The notes below the pieces were generated by a model. The model saw only the letters and a program-made list of their open reading frames with translations. It was not told the DNA's origin and ran no database searches. Positions 16,980-25,836 of a stretch of 64,000 nt of DNA are shown one piece after another (the first letter of the stretch is position 1; the number at the start of each line of letters is the position of its first letter). Origin of the DNA: Chitinispirillum alkaliphilum (GTDB lineage: Bacteria; Fibrobacterota; Chitinivibrionia; Chitinivibrionales; Chitinispirillaceae); the NCBI GenBank assembly GCA_001045525.1, contig LDWW01000011.1, positions 61,231-125,230 of the forward strand. The letters are read 5' to 3'. Position numbers and translations under genes: made by a program.

Positions 16980-17996
16980 TTGAGTAAATCAAGAGCACTT
17001 CAGCTCCTGGGAGGCATTGTCCTCGCAGGAGCCGGACTTTCAATTTTTTTCCGCGATCTTGAACCCGGGGCTCTGGTCGAACAGATCATGGAAATCAGAT
17101 TCAGGGTGATTTTGTGGATAATTTTTCTCTCAATTGCAACACTCTGGCTTCGGGCGCTGAGATGGAAAATCCTTCTTCCCTCATCGAAACAGGGGCATAA
17201 GAAGGGACTGTTTCCTGTTGTCACCATCGCATTCATGGTAAACAACATTATGCCCGCACGCATAGGAGAAGCGGTGAGGGTGATGCTGCTGTGGAAGAGA
17301 AACGGCTATACGCTCACCACTTCAATAGGTTCACTCCTGCTTGAGAGGACGCTGGACTCACTGGTGTTTCTCTCCTTTTTCTTCATTCCCGTGTTTCTGT
17401 CAAGCCAGCTTTCTATTCTCTCCACCTATGCCTATATAACCGCCGGTTTTTTTACAATAGCGCTTCTGTTTTTTGTCATATACTCATTTTTCCCCACCCG
17501 TATATACAATATCTGTATGCGCATTATCGGATTTTTCCCCAAAAGGTTCAGATCCTTTATGGAGAAAACCTTGGAGGAGCTTATCGAAAATCTGGATTGG
17601 ATTTTCTCTTTCAAAAAGGTGATAGCTGTTGGGGCGTTGTCGTTTTCGGTGGCATTTTGTTATGTGCTGGTACTCTATGCTCTTTCTGGCAAAATTGAGA
17701 ATTTCACCATCATAGACAGCATGTTTGGCCAGGCTTTTGCTGCATTTGGATCAGCCATACCGCTTGCACCCGGTTATGTGGGAACACTTCATGCCTCACT
17801 GCAGTATGGGCTCACCTTAGCAGGTGTTCCTGCCGGAAGCACAGGTGCGATTGTCATTTTGTACCACGCTCTGCCTTTTCTGATTGTAACTTTTGCAGGT
17901 TTGTTTCTTCTGGCCGGCACGAATATTACATTTAAAGATATCTCTCATGCCCGTGAACAGATAAAGGAATCCCAAACTGAAACGGAAAAGTTATGA
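16980..17996 (+). CDS. Lysylphosphatidylglycerol-synthase-type TM protein (UPF0104/AglD-like)
   Basis: 338 residues with about eight membrane helices. The blocks LWLRALRWKILLP, FMVNNIMPARIGEAVRVML (residues about 83-101), SLLLERTLDSLVFL and AFGSAIPLAPGYVGTLHAS (about 258-276) are diagnostic for the flippase-like membrane domain shared by MprF and UPF0104. There is no catalytic synthetase domain, so a lipid transport role is more likely than aminoacylation. The TTG at 16980 follows a GGAG. The stop overlaps the MoxR start as ATGA, tying the two together. Confidence 0.88.
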   Translation: MSKSRALQLLGGIVLAGAGLSIFFRDLEPGALVEQIMEIRFRVILWIIFLSIATLWLRALRWKILLPSSKQGHKKGLFPVVTIAFMVNNIMPARIGEAVRVMLLWKRNGYTLTTSIGSLLLERTLDSLVFLSFFFIPVFLSSQLSILSTYAYITAGFFTIALLFFVIYSFFPTRIYNICMRIIGFFPKRFRSFMEKTLEELIENLDWIFSFKKVIAVGALSFSVAFCYVLVLYALSGKIENFTIIDSMFGQAFAAFGSAIPLAPGYVGTLHASLQYGLTLAGVPAGSTGAIVILYHALPFLIVTFAGLFLLAGTNITFKDISHAREQIKESQTETEKL

Positions 17997-19003
17997 CAGA
18001 GGAAAATTGTGATAAGACAAGCGCAACAGAACTGAAAAATGCAGTCGAGGAAATTAGAGCTGAACTGGCAAAAGTCGTTATAGGCCAAAAGCAGGTCATA
18101 GATGATCTGCTGGCCTGTTTTCTCTCCGGGGGGCATTGTATCATTACCGGTGTCCCCGGACTTGCCAAAACCATGTTGGTTCAGAGCCTCTCGAGATGTT
18201 TAGACCTGCAGTTCAACAGAGTGCAGTTTACCCCCGACCTGATGCCTTCAGATATCACCGGCTCAGAGATCCTCACCGAAGACAGGGCCGGTGGGCACCG
18301 GGAATTTAAGTTTATAAGAGGGCCTCTTTTCTCAAACATTCTCCTGGCAGATGAAATTAACCGCACCCCACCCAAAACACAATCAGCTCTGCTTCAGGCT
18401 ATGCAGGAACAGCAGGTAACCTCTTCCGGTTACACCTATCAGCTGCCAAAACCGTTCTGGGTTCTTGCGACCCAAAACCCGATTGAACAGGAGGGCACCT
18501 ATCCGCTGCCTGAAGCTCAGCAGGACAGGTTCATGTTTTCAATCGAAATAGACTACCCGGATATCGATTCAGAGCTTGCCATTGCACGGAAAATCTCTGG
18601 AATGCAGGAGATCAGAAAGATAATAGATCTGCAGAAAATACTTCTGTTCCGTGAGCTTGTGGGGAGAGTACCTGTAGCGGATTCTGTGGTCAGTTTAGCG
18701 GTAAGACTATGTCGCTCCACACGCCCCCAGCAGGCAGAATGCCCGGAAGAGATAAAAAAGTATCTTACCTGGGGAGCAGGGCCGAGGGCATCACAGTTTT
18801 TGGTTTTGGCTTCCAAAACCTACGCTTTGCTTGATGGTCGTCCCAGCCCCGGACCCGAGGATATAAAAAGGGCAGCCTATCCGGTTCTGCGCCACAGATT
18901 GGTACGATCTTTTCATGGTGATGTGGAAGGAGTGAGCAGCAACGATCTTATAGGTGAGCTTCTTAAACGTTTAGAGAAGAAACGAGCTGATAAAAATTTC
19001 TGA
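17993..19003 (+). CDS. MoxR-family AAA+ ATPase
   Basis: 336 residues. Walker A is GVPGLAKTM (about residues 49-57), Walker B ILLADEINRTPPKTQSALLQ (about 117-136), sensor 1 WVLATQNPIEQEG, and arginine-finger region AQQDRFMF. MoxR ATPases are chaperone-like, usually assembling enzyme or stress complexes with DUF58 and von Willebrand-factor A partners. No DUF58 or VWA gene follows here; instead the gene overlaps the upstream flippase-like gene by 4 bp. Confidence 0.93.
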   Translation: MTEENCDKTSATELKNAVEEIRAELAKVVIGQKQVIDDLLACFLSGGHCIITGVPGLAKTMLVQSLSRCLDLQFNRVQFTPDLMPSDITGSEILTEDRAGGHREFKFIRGPLFSNILLADEINRTPPKTQSALLQAMQEQQVTSSGYTYQLPKPFWVLATQNPIEQEGTYPLPEAQQDRFMFSIEIDYPDIDSELAIARKISGMQEIRKIIDLQKILLFRELVGRVPVADSVVSLAVRLCRSTRPQQAECPEEIKKYLTWGAGPRASQFLVLASKTYALLDGRPSPGPEDIKRAAYPVLRHRLVRSFHGDVEGVSSNDLIGELLKRLEKKRADKNF

Positions 19004-19052
19004 ACCAAAGAGATAATCCGGGAAAAAATTTTTCCGGTTAAAGGGGAGGATC

Positions 19053-19322
19053 ATGGAAGAAAAACTGGCTAATCACTACATCGTAGGGGTTCATATAACC
19101 GACAGAGTCAAACATGTACCCTATGTTCAGGATGTTTTCACCCGTTTTGGCTGCCATATCAAAACCAGGATCGGATTGCACGATGTGGCAGATCAGTTCT
19201 GTTCACCCAATGGTCTTGTACTGGTTGAACTTCTTGGAGATGAGAAAAATCTGGTCCGGTTTTCTGAGGCGCTTCAGGCCATAGAGGGTGTTGATGTACA
19301 GCACATGGTATTCAGGCACTAA
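19053..19322 (+). CDS. TM1266-like ACT/ferredoxin-fold small regulator
   Basis: 89 residues. The pattern (beta strand YIVGVHITD, helix VPYVQDVFTRFG, strand IKTRIGLHD, strand GLVLVELLGD, helix ENLVRFSEAL-like, then IEGVDVQHMVF) matches the compact babbit of ACT/NikR-like domains found in TM1266, the putative iron-only hydrogenase system regulator. No hydrogenase genes are nearby, so the name reflects fold only. An excellent GGGGAGG ribosome site sits just before the start. It is followed by a hairpin likely to end transcription. Confidence 0.55.
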   Translation: MEEKLANHYIVGVHITDRVKHVPYVQDVFTRFGCHIKTRIGLHDVADQFCSPNGLVLVELLGDEKNLVRFSEALQAIEGVDVQHMVFRH

Positions 19323-19357
19323 AAAAGACTACATCAAGAGAAATTTTTCGGTATATT

Positions 19358-19386
19358 AAAAGGTGAAATTGTGTCACCCTTTTTTG
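19358..19386 (+). terminator. Hairpin with T-run after the TM1266-like gene
   Basis: AAAGGTGA and TCACCCTTT pair around a 7-base loop with one bulge, followed by six T residues, 36 bp after the stop codon. Confidence 0.6.
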
Positions 19387-19430
19387 ATACACACTCTTTA
19401 CCGCAAAATTTTTTGGCTTAGAGGTTTTTA

Positions 19431-19904
19431 ATGAAATTAACCCGAAAATCACCGCATAAAACCAATTTTTCCAAAACCCCCAAAGAGAACAAAAACGGCA
19501 GGCCTATTCCTGCGCTGGTGTTTTCTAAAGATGATCTTTCGGATTACATATCTTTGAAAAACCTCTTTGACTACTCTCTCCATACCCTTAGCAGCTCACT
19601 TGGATATCAGTGTAACAGAAAAGAGGCGCTTGAGCATTTCAGACGCTGCATAGACGAGATCGGGAAGATGCAGCATTTTTCAGGGCACAAAGAAATTTCG
19701 GCCATGATAAAGGAGTACCTCGAAACCTCCAGGGAGTGTTATAAACAGATTGAGAGGTTTCTTCACCAGAGCCCCTGTAATGATCAGGACACCCACTGTC
19801 TGGAGATATCCCTCATGTCCAAATCGCTGAATCTCCAGTGGCTTTCGATTTGTGTTCAGGATGAAGTAAAGAAACTCATTTTCGACAGTGAGAATGTAGC
19901 CTAA
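19431..19904 (+). CDS. Hypothetical protein, mainly helical, cytoplasmic
   Basis: 157 residues, not recognised. The first 30 residues are basic and low in structure; the remainder looks helical (LKNLFDYSLHTLSSSLGY; RKEALEHFRRCIDEIGKM; ISAMIKEYLETSRECYKQIERF) and contains six cysteines without a clear metal motif. No signal peptide or membrane segment. Base composition matches neighbours, and AGAGG precedes the start, so it is probably a real gene. It sits alone between a terminator and the M50 protease gene. Confidence 0.6.
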   Translation: MKLTRKSPHKTNFSKTPKENKNGRPIPALVFSKDDLSDYISLKNLFDYSLHTLSSSLGYQCNRKEALEHFRRCIDEIGKMQHFSGHKEISAMIKEYLETSRECYKQIERFLHQSPCNDQDTHCLEISLMSKSLNLQWLSICVQDEVKKLIFDSENVA

Positions 19905-20141
19905 AAGAGGCGTGATCTCTCCGGGGCAGTGTTTCTCAATCTGCAGATTCCAGCCCTGGTTGGGTGCAAATATTCACTGCAACTGACCAGACCTCTCCCT
20001 ATCCAAAAACCAGGCGCATTTTCTCCCGGTGGAACGGCTATTGCTTTTTTCTAATAATTGGAAATGCACTGGTGCAGCCAGGTTTAATTACAGAGAAGCC
20101 TTTGAATTTTTGTGGGGCTTTTCAAGAGAGTGGAGGTGCAT

Positions 20142-21299
20142 ATGTTTGGAAAACGACTGAAGATATTCACTCTCTTGGGTTTTGAGGTCTATATCGACTT
20201 AAGCTGGATAATTATAGCAGTGCTTATAGTGTGGTCTCTTGCCCAGGGGGTTTTCCCGCTTTTACATGAAGGACTCTCTCCTACAGTTTATTGGTGGATG
20301 GGTGTATGGGGTGCGATAGGGCTTTTTGCCTCGGTGATTCTCCATGAGTTCAGCCACTCCCTTGTAGCACGGCGCTTTGGGTTACCCATGAAAAGTATCA
20401 CTCTGTTTGTTTTCGGTGGTGTGGCAGAGATGGAGGAGGAGCCATCCACCGCAAAAGCTGAGTTTTTCATGGCTATTGCCGGACCACTTGCTTCGGTTGC
20501 GGTAGGGCTGGCGTTCTGGGGATTTTTCGAAACAGGGACGGCTCTTGCCATCCCCGCTCCTGTGTTAATCATTTTCCTTTACCTGCGTACAATAAACTTT
20601 ATACTTGCAATCTTTAACATGCTACCCGCTTTTCCCCTTGATGGCGGGAGGGTGTTCAGATCGATTCTCTGGGGCTGGAAAGGGAATATCGGCTGGGCTA
20701 CAAGGATAGCTTCCGCAGTGGGATCTGGATTTGGAACATTTCTGATCATTCTTGGTGTCTTCTCGCTTCTGGGAGGAGGTGTTGTGGGAGGGCTCTGGTG
20801 GGCACTTATCGGGCTGTTCATTAAAAGCGCCTCAAGAATGTCCTATGAAGGTGTTCTTATTCGGGGTGCTCTTGAAGGACAATCTGTGCAGAAATTCACT
20901 CAGCTTCACCCCATCACCGTATCTCCAGATACCACTCTCGACACCCTGGTGGAGGATTTTATCTATAGATACCATTTCAATCTCTACCCAGTGGTACAAA
21001 ACGGGCAGATAATGTGTATCGATATAGATGATGTGAAAAGCATCCCTGAGCAGCAAAGAAAGTTCCACCGGGTTAAAGAATACATGAAGCCCTGCTCAAA
21101 GGAAAACTCTGTTGAGCAGAACGAGAGTGCACTCAAGGCTTTTAACTCAATGAACAAAAGCGGTAAGAGCAGGCTAATGGTACTAAACGATGAGGGACAA
21201 CTCGAAGGCACCATCTCTCAGCGCGATATCATGAAATACCTCTCCCTTAAACTCAACAACGGAAACAAGGGACTCGGAGATGTCCAGGGTCAGGGATAG
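20142..21299 (+). CDS. Site-2-type intramembrane metalloprotease (M50) with CBS domains
   Basis: About 385 residues. The membrane part (residues 1-210) carries the zinc motif HEFSH (about 68-72) and the second motif FPLDGGRVF (about 165-173), as in S2P/Rip proteases of the SpoIVFB type that have fused C-terminal CBS domains. Two CBS motifs follow (about 245-370: VSPDTTLDTLVEDF, SRLMVLNDEGQLEGTISQRDI). ATG 20142 is chosen because TGGAGGTG lies just before it; an earlier in-frame ATG at 20112 has no site. It likely cleaves a membrane-bound factor in response to an adenylate-type ligand; the substrate is unknown. Confidence 0.9.
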   Translation: MFGKRLKIFTLLGFEVYIDLSWIIIAVLIVWSLAQGVFPLLHEGLSPTVYWWMGVWGAIGLFASVILHEFSHSLVARRFGLPMKSITLFVFGGVAEMEEEPSTAKAEFFMAIAGPLASVAVGLAFWGFFETGTALAIPAPVLIIFLYLRTINFILAIFNMLPAFPLDGGRVFRSILWGWKGNIGWATRIASAVGSGFGTFLIILGVFSLLGGGVVGGLWWALIGLFIKSASRMSYEGVLIRGALEGQSVQKFTQLHPITVSPDTTLDTLVEDFIYRYHFNLYPVVQNGQIMCIDIDDVKSIPEQQRKFHRVKEYMKPCSKENSVEQNESALKAFNSMNKSGKSRLMVLNDEGQLEGTISQRDIMKYLSLKLNNGNKGLGDVQGQG

Positions 21300-21310
21300 T
21301 TTTTGCATCC

Positions 21311-21345
21311 GGGGGGCTGCGCCAAAGTCACAGCCCTCTGTTTTT
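21311..21345 (+). terminator. Hairpin with T-run after the M50 gene
   Basis: GGGCTG (21314-21319) pairs with CAGCCC (21331-21336), extendable by a G-T pair, followed by a T5 run, 12 bp after the stop. Confidence 0.65.
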
Positions 21346-21434
21346 CCCTGTTTTTCATATGACTAAGTTCACGGTTTCACAGTTGTTTATATTTACACTA
21401 AACCCTGTTCTTAAGCCCTTTATAAGAGATAGAT

Positions 21435-21911
21435 ATGAAAAACAAACTTGCTCTGCCAGTTATTATTCTCTCCATTGCAACTCTCATTCTCACATTCTAC
21501 ACCCTCAGCTCTCATTTCAGAACCAACACATTGCTCAGGGAAACAAACAGACTGAGGAATGCTGTCGATACCCTTGGTGTTTATTGCCCCCCGGAACTAA
21601 AACAGGATCTCTTACCCCTACCCTATCCGGGGTTAAGCCACGTAGAGCAAAAAAAATTCCAGGAACTTGGAGTTACAAAAGAGATACTCTTTTCAGATTT
21701 ACGCAACAAACCAGAGCTTATCCCTTATGAAGGGGTTCTGGGAGGGAGAATGCATTTCCCGTCAACAGATATGATGTGGTTGCCTGTGGATCCATGGGTA
21801 CTTGCGTATTTTGAAGATGGGCATATTATGGGATATCTTCTGGCGGAATATACTTTTGATACAGATGGTGGCGGGATTTCCTGGGAAGTGTTACATTCTC
21901 AGTTGAAATAA
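21435..21911 (+). CDS. Hypothetical membrane-anchored protein
   Basis: 158 residues. One N-terminal hydrophobic helix (residues 5-26), then a short coiled-coil-like part (RTNTLLRETNRLRNAVDTL) and a globular domain with YEGVLGGRMHFPSTD and AYFEDGHIMGYLLAEYTF. The topology suggests a single-pass protein with its domain in the periplasm. I do not recognise the family. It is downstream of a terminator and before a methyltransferase gene, so it is probably a single transcription unit. Confidence 0.65.
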   Translation: MKNKLALPVIILSIATLILTFYTLSSHFRTNTLLRETNRLRNAVDTLGVYCPPELKQDLLPLPYPGLSHVEQKKFQELGVTKEILFSDLRNKPELIPYEGVLGGRMHFPSTDMMWLPVDPWVLAYFEDGHIMGYLLAEYTFDTDGGGISWEVLHSQLK

Positions 21912-22034
21912 GGATGATTCAGATGCCAACCAAAATAACCGCACTCTGTCCCGCTTAGACCAAATATGGTAGTATTAGTAAACAAAGCGTCTCACCAGTA
22001 ATCGTCTGATTTCATCTTTTGAAAAGGCTGAAAA

Positions 22035-22805
22035 ATGAGATCGTTAGAAGAGAGTGTGGTAATTGCCATGGATGGTTCAGATAAAGAATTATTCACCTAT
22101 CTGCCATATATTTTGCAGGACATTTGGGAGATTGGCACTGATCCGGATACTGTTATAAACCTTATTGGCAGACATTTCGATCACTATCAAAGCCTGCGTG
22201 TTCTTGACTTGGGTTGCGGGAAGGGCGCAGTTTCAATCAACACAGCCAAAAAATACAGGTGTAAATGTCATGGTATTGATGGCATAGCAGATTTTATCCG
22301 ATTTGCAAAACAAAGAGCCGAGGAGTGGGGTGTTGATGATTGTTGCACGTTTGAAGTGGGGGATATCAGAGAAGCCGTTTGTCATTTGCCTCGTTACGAT
22401 ATTATTGTCTTAGGCGCTATAGGGCCGGTCTTTGGAAATTATTACACAACACTCACCACTTTGTCGAAAAACTTAAATCCCAATGGAGCATTCATAATCG
22501 ATGATGCTTATATCGAGGACTCCTCTGAGTTCAGCCATCCATTAATTCTCAGCCTAAGTCAATTGAAAGAGCAGGTGGATAATGCAAACATGCGTTTGGC
22601 TGAGAACTCTCCTGTATCCAAAGCAGAAGTTGTCAGCAGTGATAATAGAATTTTGAAAAATTTGAAAAGACGGTGCGGTGAGCTGGCTCAAAAGTACCCT
22701 GACAAGAAATCTCTTTTTATGAATTATATAAAAAAGCAGGATTTTGAAAGTCAAGTAAATGCCACCAAAGTAGTTTGTACAACTATGGTGATCAAACCGA
22801 AATGA
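22035..22805 (+). CDS. Class I SAM-dependent methyltransferase
   Basis: 256 residues with the Rossmann-fold SAM site: VLDLGCGKGAVSI (motif I, about 55-67), CHGIDGIADFI (motif II acid), FEVGDIREAV and YDIIVLGAIGPVFG (motif IV/post-I). The N-terminal helices and C-terminal extension (residues about 180-256, NANMRLAENS, KRRCGELAQKYPDKK) give no substrate clue. It stands alone. Confidence 0.85.
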   Translation: MRSLEESVVIAMDGSDKELFTYLPYILQDIWEIGTDPDTVINLIGRHFDHYQSLRVLDLGCGKGAVSINTAKKYRCKCHGIDGIADFIRFAKQRAEEWGVDDCCTFEVGDIREAVCHLPRYDIIVLGAIGPVFGNYYTTLTTLSKNLNPNGAFIIDDAYIEDSSEFSHPLILSLSQLKEQVDNANMRLAENSPVSKAEVVSSDNRILKNLKRRCGELAQKYPDKKSLFMNYIKKQDFESQVNATKVVCTTMVIKPK

Positions 22806-22814
22806 GCTTTTCGT

Positions 22815-22976
22815 TTACATACAAGCTTTCGTCTTTGCTGATACTACCACACCTAAAGTAATCTTTATCCCGTTTCTCATTGTCATTATAGATCTCCCAA
22901 TAGTTAGTAAGGCTTTAAGAAAGTCGGCGTAGCTCATTTTTTCGGGATAGTTTAATCCGGTAAAAAATCTAAGCAT
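22815..22976 (-). CDS. Possible small ORF (53 codons), doubtful
   Basis: A 53-residue frame begins MLRFFTGLNYPEKMSYADF and continues as an amphipathic helix with a VVVSAK end. It fills the spacer between the methyltransferase and the chitinase on the opposite strand. It lacks a ribosome site and is not recognised; it may be a remnant of a larger gene. Confidence 0.2.
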   Translation of the reverse strand: MLRFFTGLNYPEKMSYADFLKALLTIGRSIMTMRNGIKITLGVVVSAKTKACM

Positions 22977-23063
22977 TTAAATAATTTTGGGCTATATTAA
23001 TTACTACACCCATCTAAACGTTCGCGCGCAATATTCTTTAACAACTTTTAACAGGAAGGTGAT

Positions 23064-24695
23064 ATGAAGAAATATCTACTGTTTGGTATGGCTTTTATCA
23101 TTATGTTAAGCTGCTCCGGAGACATTACCGGTGTTGATGACGCTCACAGGGTATCATCCGTAACTTCTTTGGATGCAGGCGATTGTGCGAGCCCTGCGTG
23201 GAACGGTACATCAGTGTACACTGGTGGAAACAAAGTTGTTCATAACGGTTATGCATGGAGAGCAAGATGGTGGACCCAGGGTGATGAGCCGAGTACTGCA
23301 AACCAGTGGGGTGTTTGGGAAAGACTGGGTCAATGTTCCGGTGATCCAGAGAACGGTGGAGATGACGGAGGCACAACTCCAACAAACTACACTATCACTG
23401 CAACAGCATCTGCAAACGGCACCATTTCTCCAAGCGGATCGGTAACCGTTGCTCAGGGTGATTCCAGAACGTTTACTGTCGCAGCCAACAGCGGGTATGA
23501 AATCAGTGATGTTACGGTGAATGGGTCAAGCGTTGGTGCGGTGGAATCCTATACATTTACCAATGTAAACGGCAATGGAAGCATCTCAGCCACCTTCAGC
23601 CCAATCCCTTCTGACGACGATGGGGATACAGGTGATACAGGTGATTGCGCAAGTCCTTCATGGAACCGCTCAAGCGCCTATACTGGTGGTCAGGAAGTTG
23701 CACATAACGGATATATCTGGAGAGCAAGGTGGTGGACCCAGGGTGATGAGCCAGGTACCACAGGCCAGTGGGGCGTTTGGGAGAGGCTCGGGCAATGTTC
23801 CGGCGATCCGGGGAACGGTGGTGATGACGGAGGCACAACCCCAACAACCTACACAATTACTGCAACAGCATCATCAAACGGAACCATTTCTCCAAGCGGT
23901 TCAGTCTCAGTAAATGCAGGTGCAAACCAGACCTTCACATTCAATCCTGCAAACGGATATGAGGTGAGTTCCGTTATTGTGAATGGGAACGATATAGGAG
24001 CTGTGAGCACTTATACATTCAATAATGTTGGGTCAAATGGAACAATAAGTGTTAATTTCCGGGCGGTACCAAGCACCGGAACCGGCTTGGCTTCTATCTT
24101 AAGTGAATCTATGTTCAACGAGATGTTCCCCAACCGGAATCCATTCTACACATATGCAGATCTGATAAGTGCAGCAGCCTCTTACCCGGAATTCGCCAAC
24201 ACCGGTGATCTCACAACCAGAAAACGTGAAGTTGCGGCTTTTCTTGCAAATATTGCACATGAAACCGGCAATCTGGTTTATGTTGAAGAGATTTACAGGG
24301 GTGAGTATTGCCAGTCATCCCATATAGCTCCCTGTGCACCAGGGAAGCGTTATTATGGAAGAGGTCCGATACAGCTAAGTTGGAATTACAATTATCATGC
24401 TGCAGGAGTCGCTCTTGGTCTTCCATTGCTTGAGGATCCTGATCTTGTTGCGAGAGATCCTAAAGTTGCATGGCAGACATCTCTATGGTTCTGGGTTACT
24501 CAGCCCGGAGCTGGTGCCAGACCGTGTCATGTATCAATGGTCACGGGCTTAGGTTTTGGAGAAACCGTTCGTTCAATAAACGGTAGTCTGGAATGTAATG
24601 GAGCCAATCCTTCACTTGTACAGAGAAGAGTTGATTATTATGTAAGGTTCTGCAGTATGCTTGGTGTAGATCCTGGTCCTAATACACACTGTTAG
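23064..24695 (+). CDS. GH19 chitinase lipoprotein with duplicated chitin-binding and beta-repeat modules
   Basis: 543 residues. A lipoprotein signal ends at IIMLSCS (lipobox cysteine near residue 17). Then a CBM5/12-type module (about 40-91: SPAWNGTSVYTGG, VVHNGYAWRARWWTQGDEP, WGVWERLGQC), an InlB-B-like beta repeat (about 109-180: YTITATASANGTISPSGS), a second CBM5/12 (about 194-247) and a second beta repeat (about 263-333), joined by G/D/T-rich linkers. The C-terminal part is a GH19 catalytic domain (about 345-543): FLANIAHETGNLVY with the likely catalytic glutamate near 400, and YYGRGPIQLSWNYNYHAAG. GH19 enzymes hydrolyse beta-1,4 GlcNAc polymers with inversion. The protein is probably displayed on the outer membrane to bind and cut chitin. 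A strong AGGAAGGTG ribosome site and a terminator after it mark a single-gene unit. Confidence 0.93.
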   Translation: MKKYLLFGMAFIIMLSCSGDITGVDDAHRVSSVTSLDAGDCASPAWNGTSVYTGGNKVVHNGYAWRARWWTQGDEPSTANQWGVWERLGQCSGDPENGGDDGGTTPTNYTITATASANGTISPSGSVTVAQGDSRTFTVAANSGYEISDVTVNGSSVGAVESYTFTNVNGNGSISATFSPIPSDDDGDTGDTGDCASPSWNRSSAYTGGQEVAHNGYIWRARWWTQGDEPGTTGQWGVWERLGQCSGDPGNGGDDGGTTPTTYTITATASSNGTISPSGSVSVNAGANQTFTFNPANGYEVSSVIVNGNDIGAVSTYTFNNVGSNGTISVNFRAVPSTGTGLASILSESMFNEMFPNRNPFYTYADLISAAASYPEFANTGDLTTRKREVAAFLANIAHETGNLVYVEEIYRGEYCQSSHIAPCAPGKRYYGRGPIQLSWNYNYHAAGVALGLPLLEDPDLVARDPKVAWQTSLWFWVTQPGAGARPCHVSMVTGLGFGETVRSINGSLECNGANPSLVQRRVDYYVRFCSMLGVDPGPNTHC

Positions 24696-24723
24696 CCTGT
24701 CTGACCCAATTTTTACAAGTCAT

Positions 24724-24760
24724 AAGAGAGCATCAGACCCGTTCTGTTGCTCTCTTTTTG
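24724..24760 (+). terminator. Rho-independent terminator after the chitinase gene
   Basis: AGAGAGCA (24725-24732) pairs with TGCTCTCT (24748-24755) around a 15-base loop, followed by four to five T residues, 30 bp after the stop. Confidence 0.8.
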
Positions 24761-25077
24761 TTATCCCACGACTGTTCTTTCTGCCTGTTTTATAATTTGT
24801 CTGATCTAATGCTAAACAGAACAGTTCTCTTTTTGCTTACCTTAATTGTTGGTCTGATATTAGAGCCTGAAATTAATCAGACTGCCACTGACGAATATTG
24901 CATGACCAGAGCTAACGGATTGTAATATATTGAAGATGTTTAGCATCTGAAAAGTCCGGGTGTTTAGAAACAGCGCTACAATGTCGTAATTGAGTGTAAT
25001 AATGTATAATTGAGCATTAAGCAACTCAGTTCTGGGCTGCAGTAGTAAATTTGTTTACCTTATTCTGGAGAACGGTG
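24761..25077. other. A+T-rich spacer, no gene seen
   Basis: No open frame of note and no clear repeat. It must hold the promoter of the membrane methyltransferase gene that follows; several TATAAT-like strings are present near 25000-25010 but none can be assigned. Confidence 0.5.
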
Positions 25078-25785
25078 ATGTCATCTGGTGATAACAGGCT
25101 ATGGTATAGAAGTGCACGTTCATTTGGTTTTTTTATGAAAGGTCAAATCGCTCACTTATTTGCAATTCTGATTTTGATTCCTGTTGTATGGGCCTTTGCT
25201 GCTCCAGTGATGGATGGTGGTACAATATTTGGAGTCAGGGATACGACATGGTTTTGGCTTGCTGTAGGAATCCCTGTTTTTCACCAGACGCTGGTTTGGA
25301 TTGTTTTTCGTGCCCAGTTAGGGTGGGCTGCATTTTCTAAATTGTTTGGCCATTTTGACCTGTTTGTATGGGGAGTACTTTTTCTGCCTCTTCTGGTTTT
25401 AAGACCTATTTTGATTGTAGGCCTGGCTTTGGTAACAGAGAGAACTCTTATGCTTTCGAAAATCATATCAATATCACTTGCTTTGATTCTGATAGTACCG
25501 TCACTTTACACCCTTTGGTCTGTGATCCGATATTTTGGTCTAATCAGAGCAATGGGTGGTGATCATTTCAGGATTTCTTTTCGCAAAATGCCTTTGGTGC
25601 GCCAAGGAGCTTTTAAATACAGCGCCAATGCAATGTATACCTTTGCATTTTTCCTGCTGTGGTCTGTTGCTCTGATTATAGGTTCTCAGGCAGCATTGAG
25701 TGTAGCTTTGTTTGAACATGCTTACATTTGGGTACACTATTATTGTACAGAAAAGCCGGATATGGAAATCATTTACGGGTCTTAG
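25078..25785 (+). CDS. Membrane methyltransferase of the PEMT/ICMT type
   Basis: About 235 residues with five or six membrane helices. The C-terminal pattern VRQGAFKYSANAMYTFAFF, then HAYIWVHYYCTEKPDMEIIYG, matches integral-membrane phospholipid or isoprenylcysteine methyltransferases, where an RHP-like turn and a terminal E..DM..IYG bind SAM. Here the RHP is replaced by RQG, so the methyl-donor loop is unusual. ATG 25078 has CTGGAG seven bases upstream. The substrate is likely a lipid, unproven. The nitroreductase-like gene follows 51 bp later on the same strand. Confidence 0.65.
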   Translation: MSSGDNRLWYRSARSFGFFMKGQIAHLFAILILIPVVWAFAAPVMDGGTIFGVRDTTWFWLAVGIPVFHQTLVWIVFRAQLGWAAFSKLFGHFDLFVWGVLFLPLLVLRPILIVGLALVTERTLMLSKIISISLALILIVPSLYTLWSVIRYFGLIRAMGGDHFRISFRKMPLVRQGAFKYSANAMYTFAFFLLWSVALIIGSQAALSVALFEHAYIWVHYYCTEKPDMEIIYGS

Positions 25786-25836
25786 AACAGATCCTTTTAG
25801 ACTTAAAACAGGTCATATGAATAAACAGGAGTTTTT

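Noticed and set aside
23575..23913. Alternate-frame ORFs within the chitinase
   Set aside because: They are shadows of the duplicated CBM cassette.
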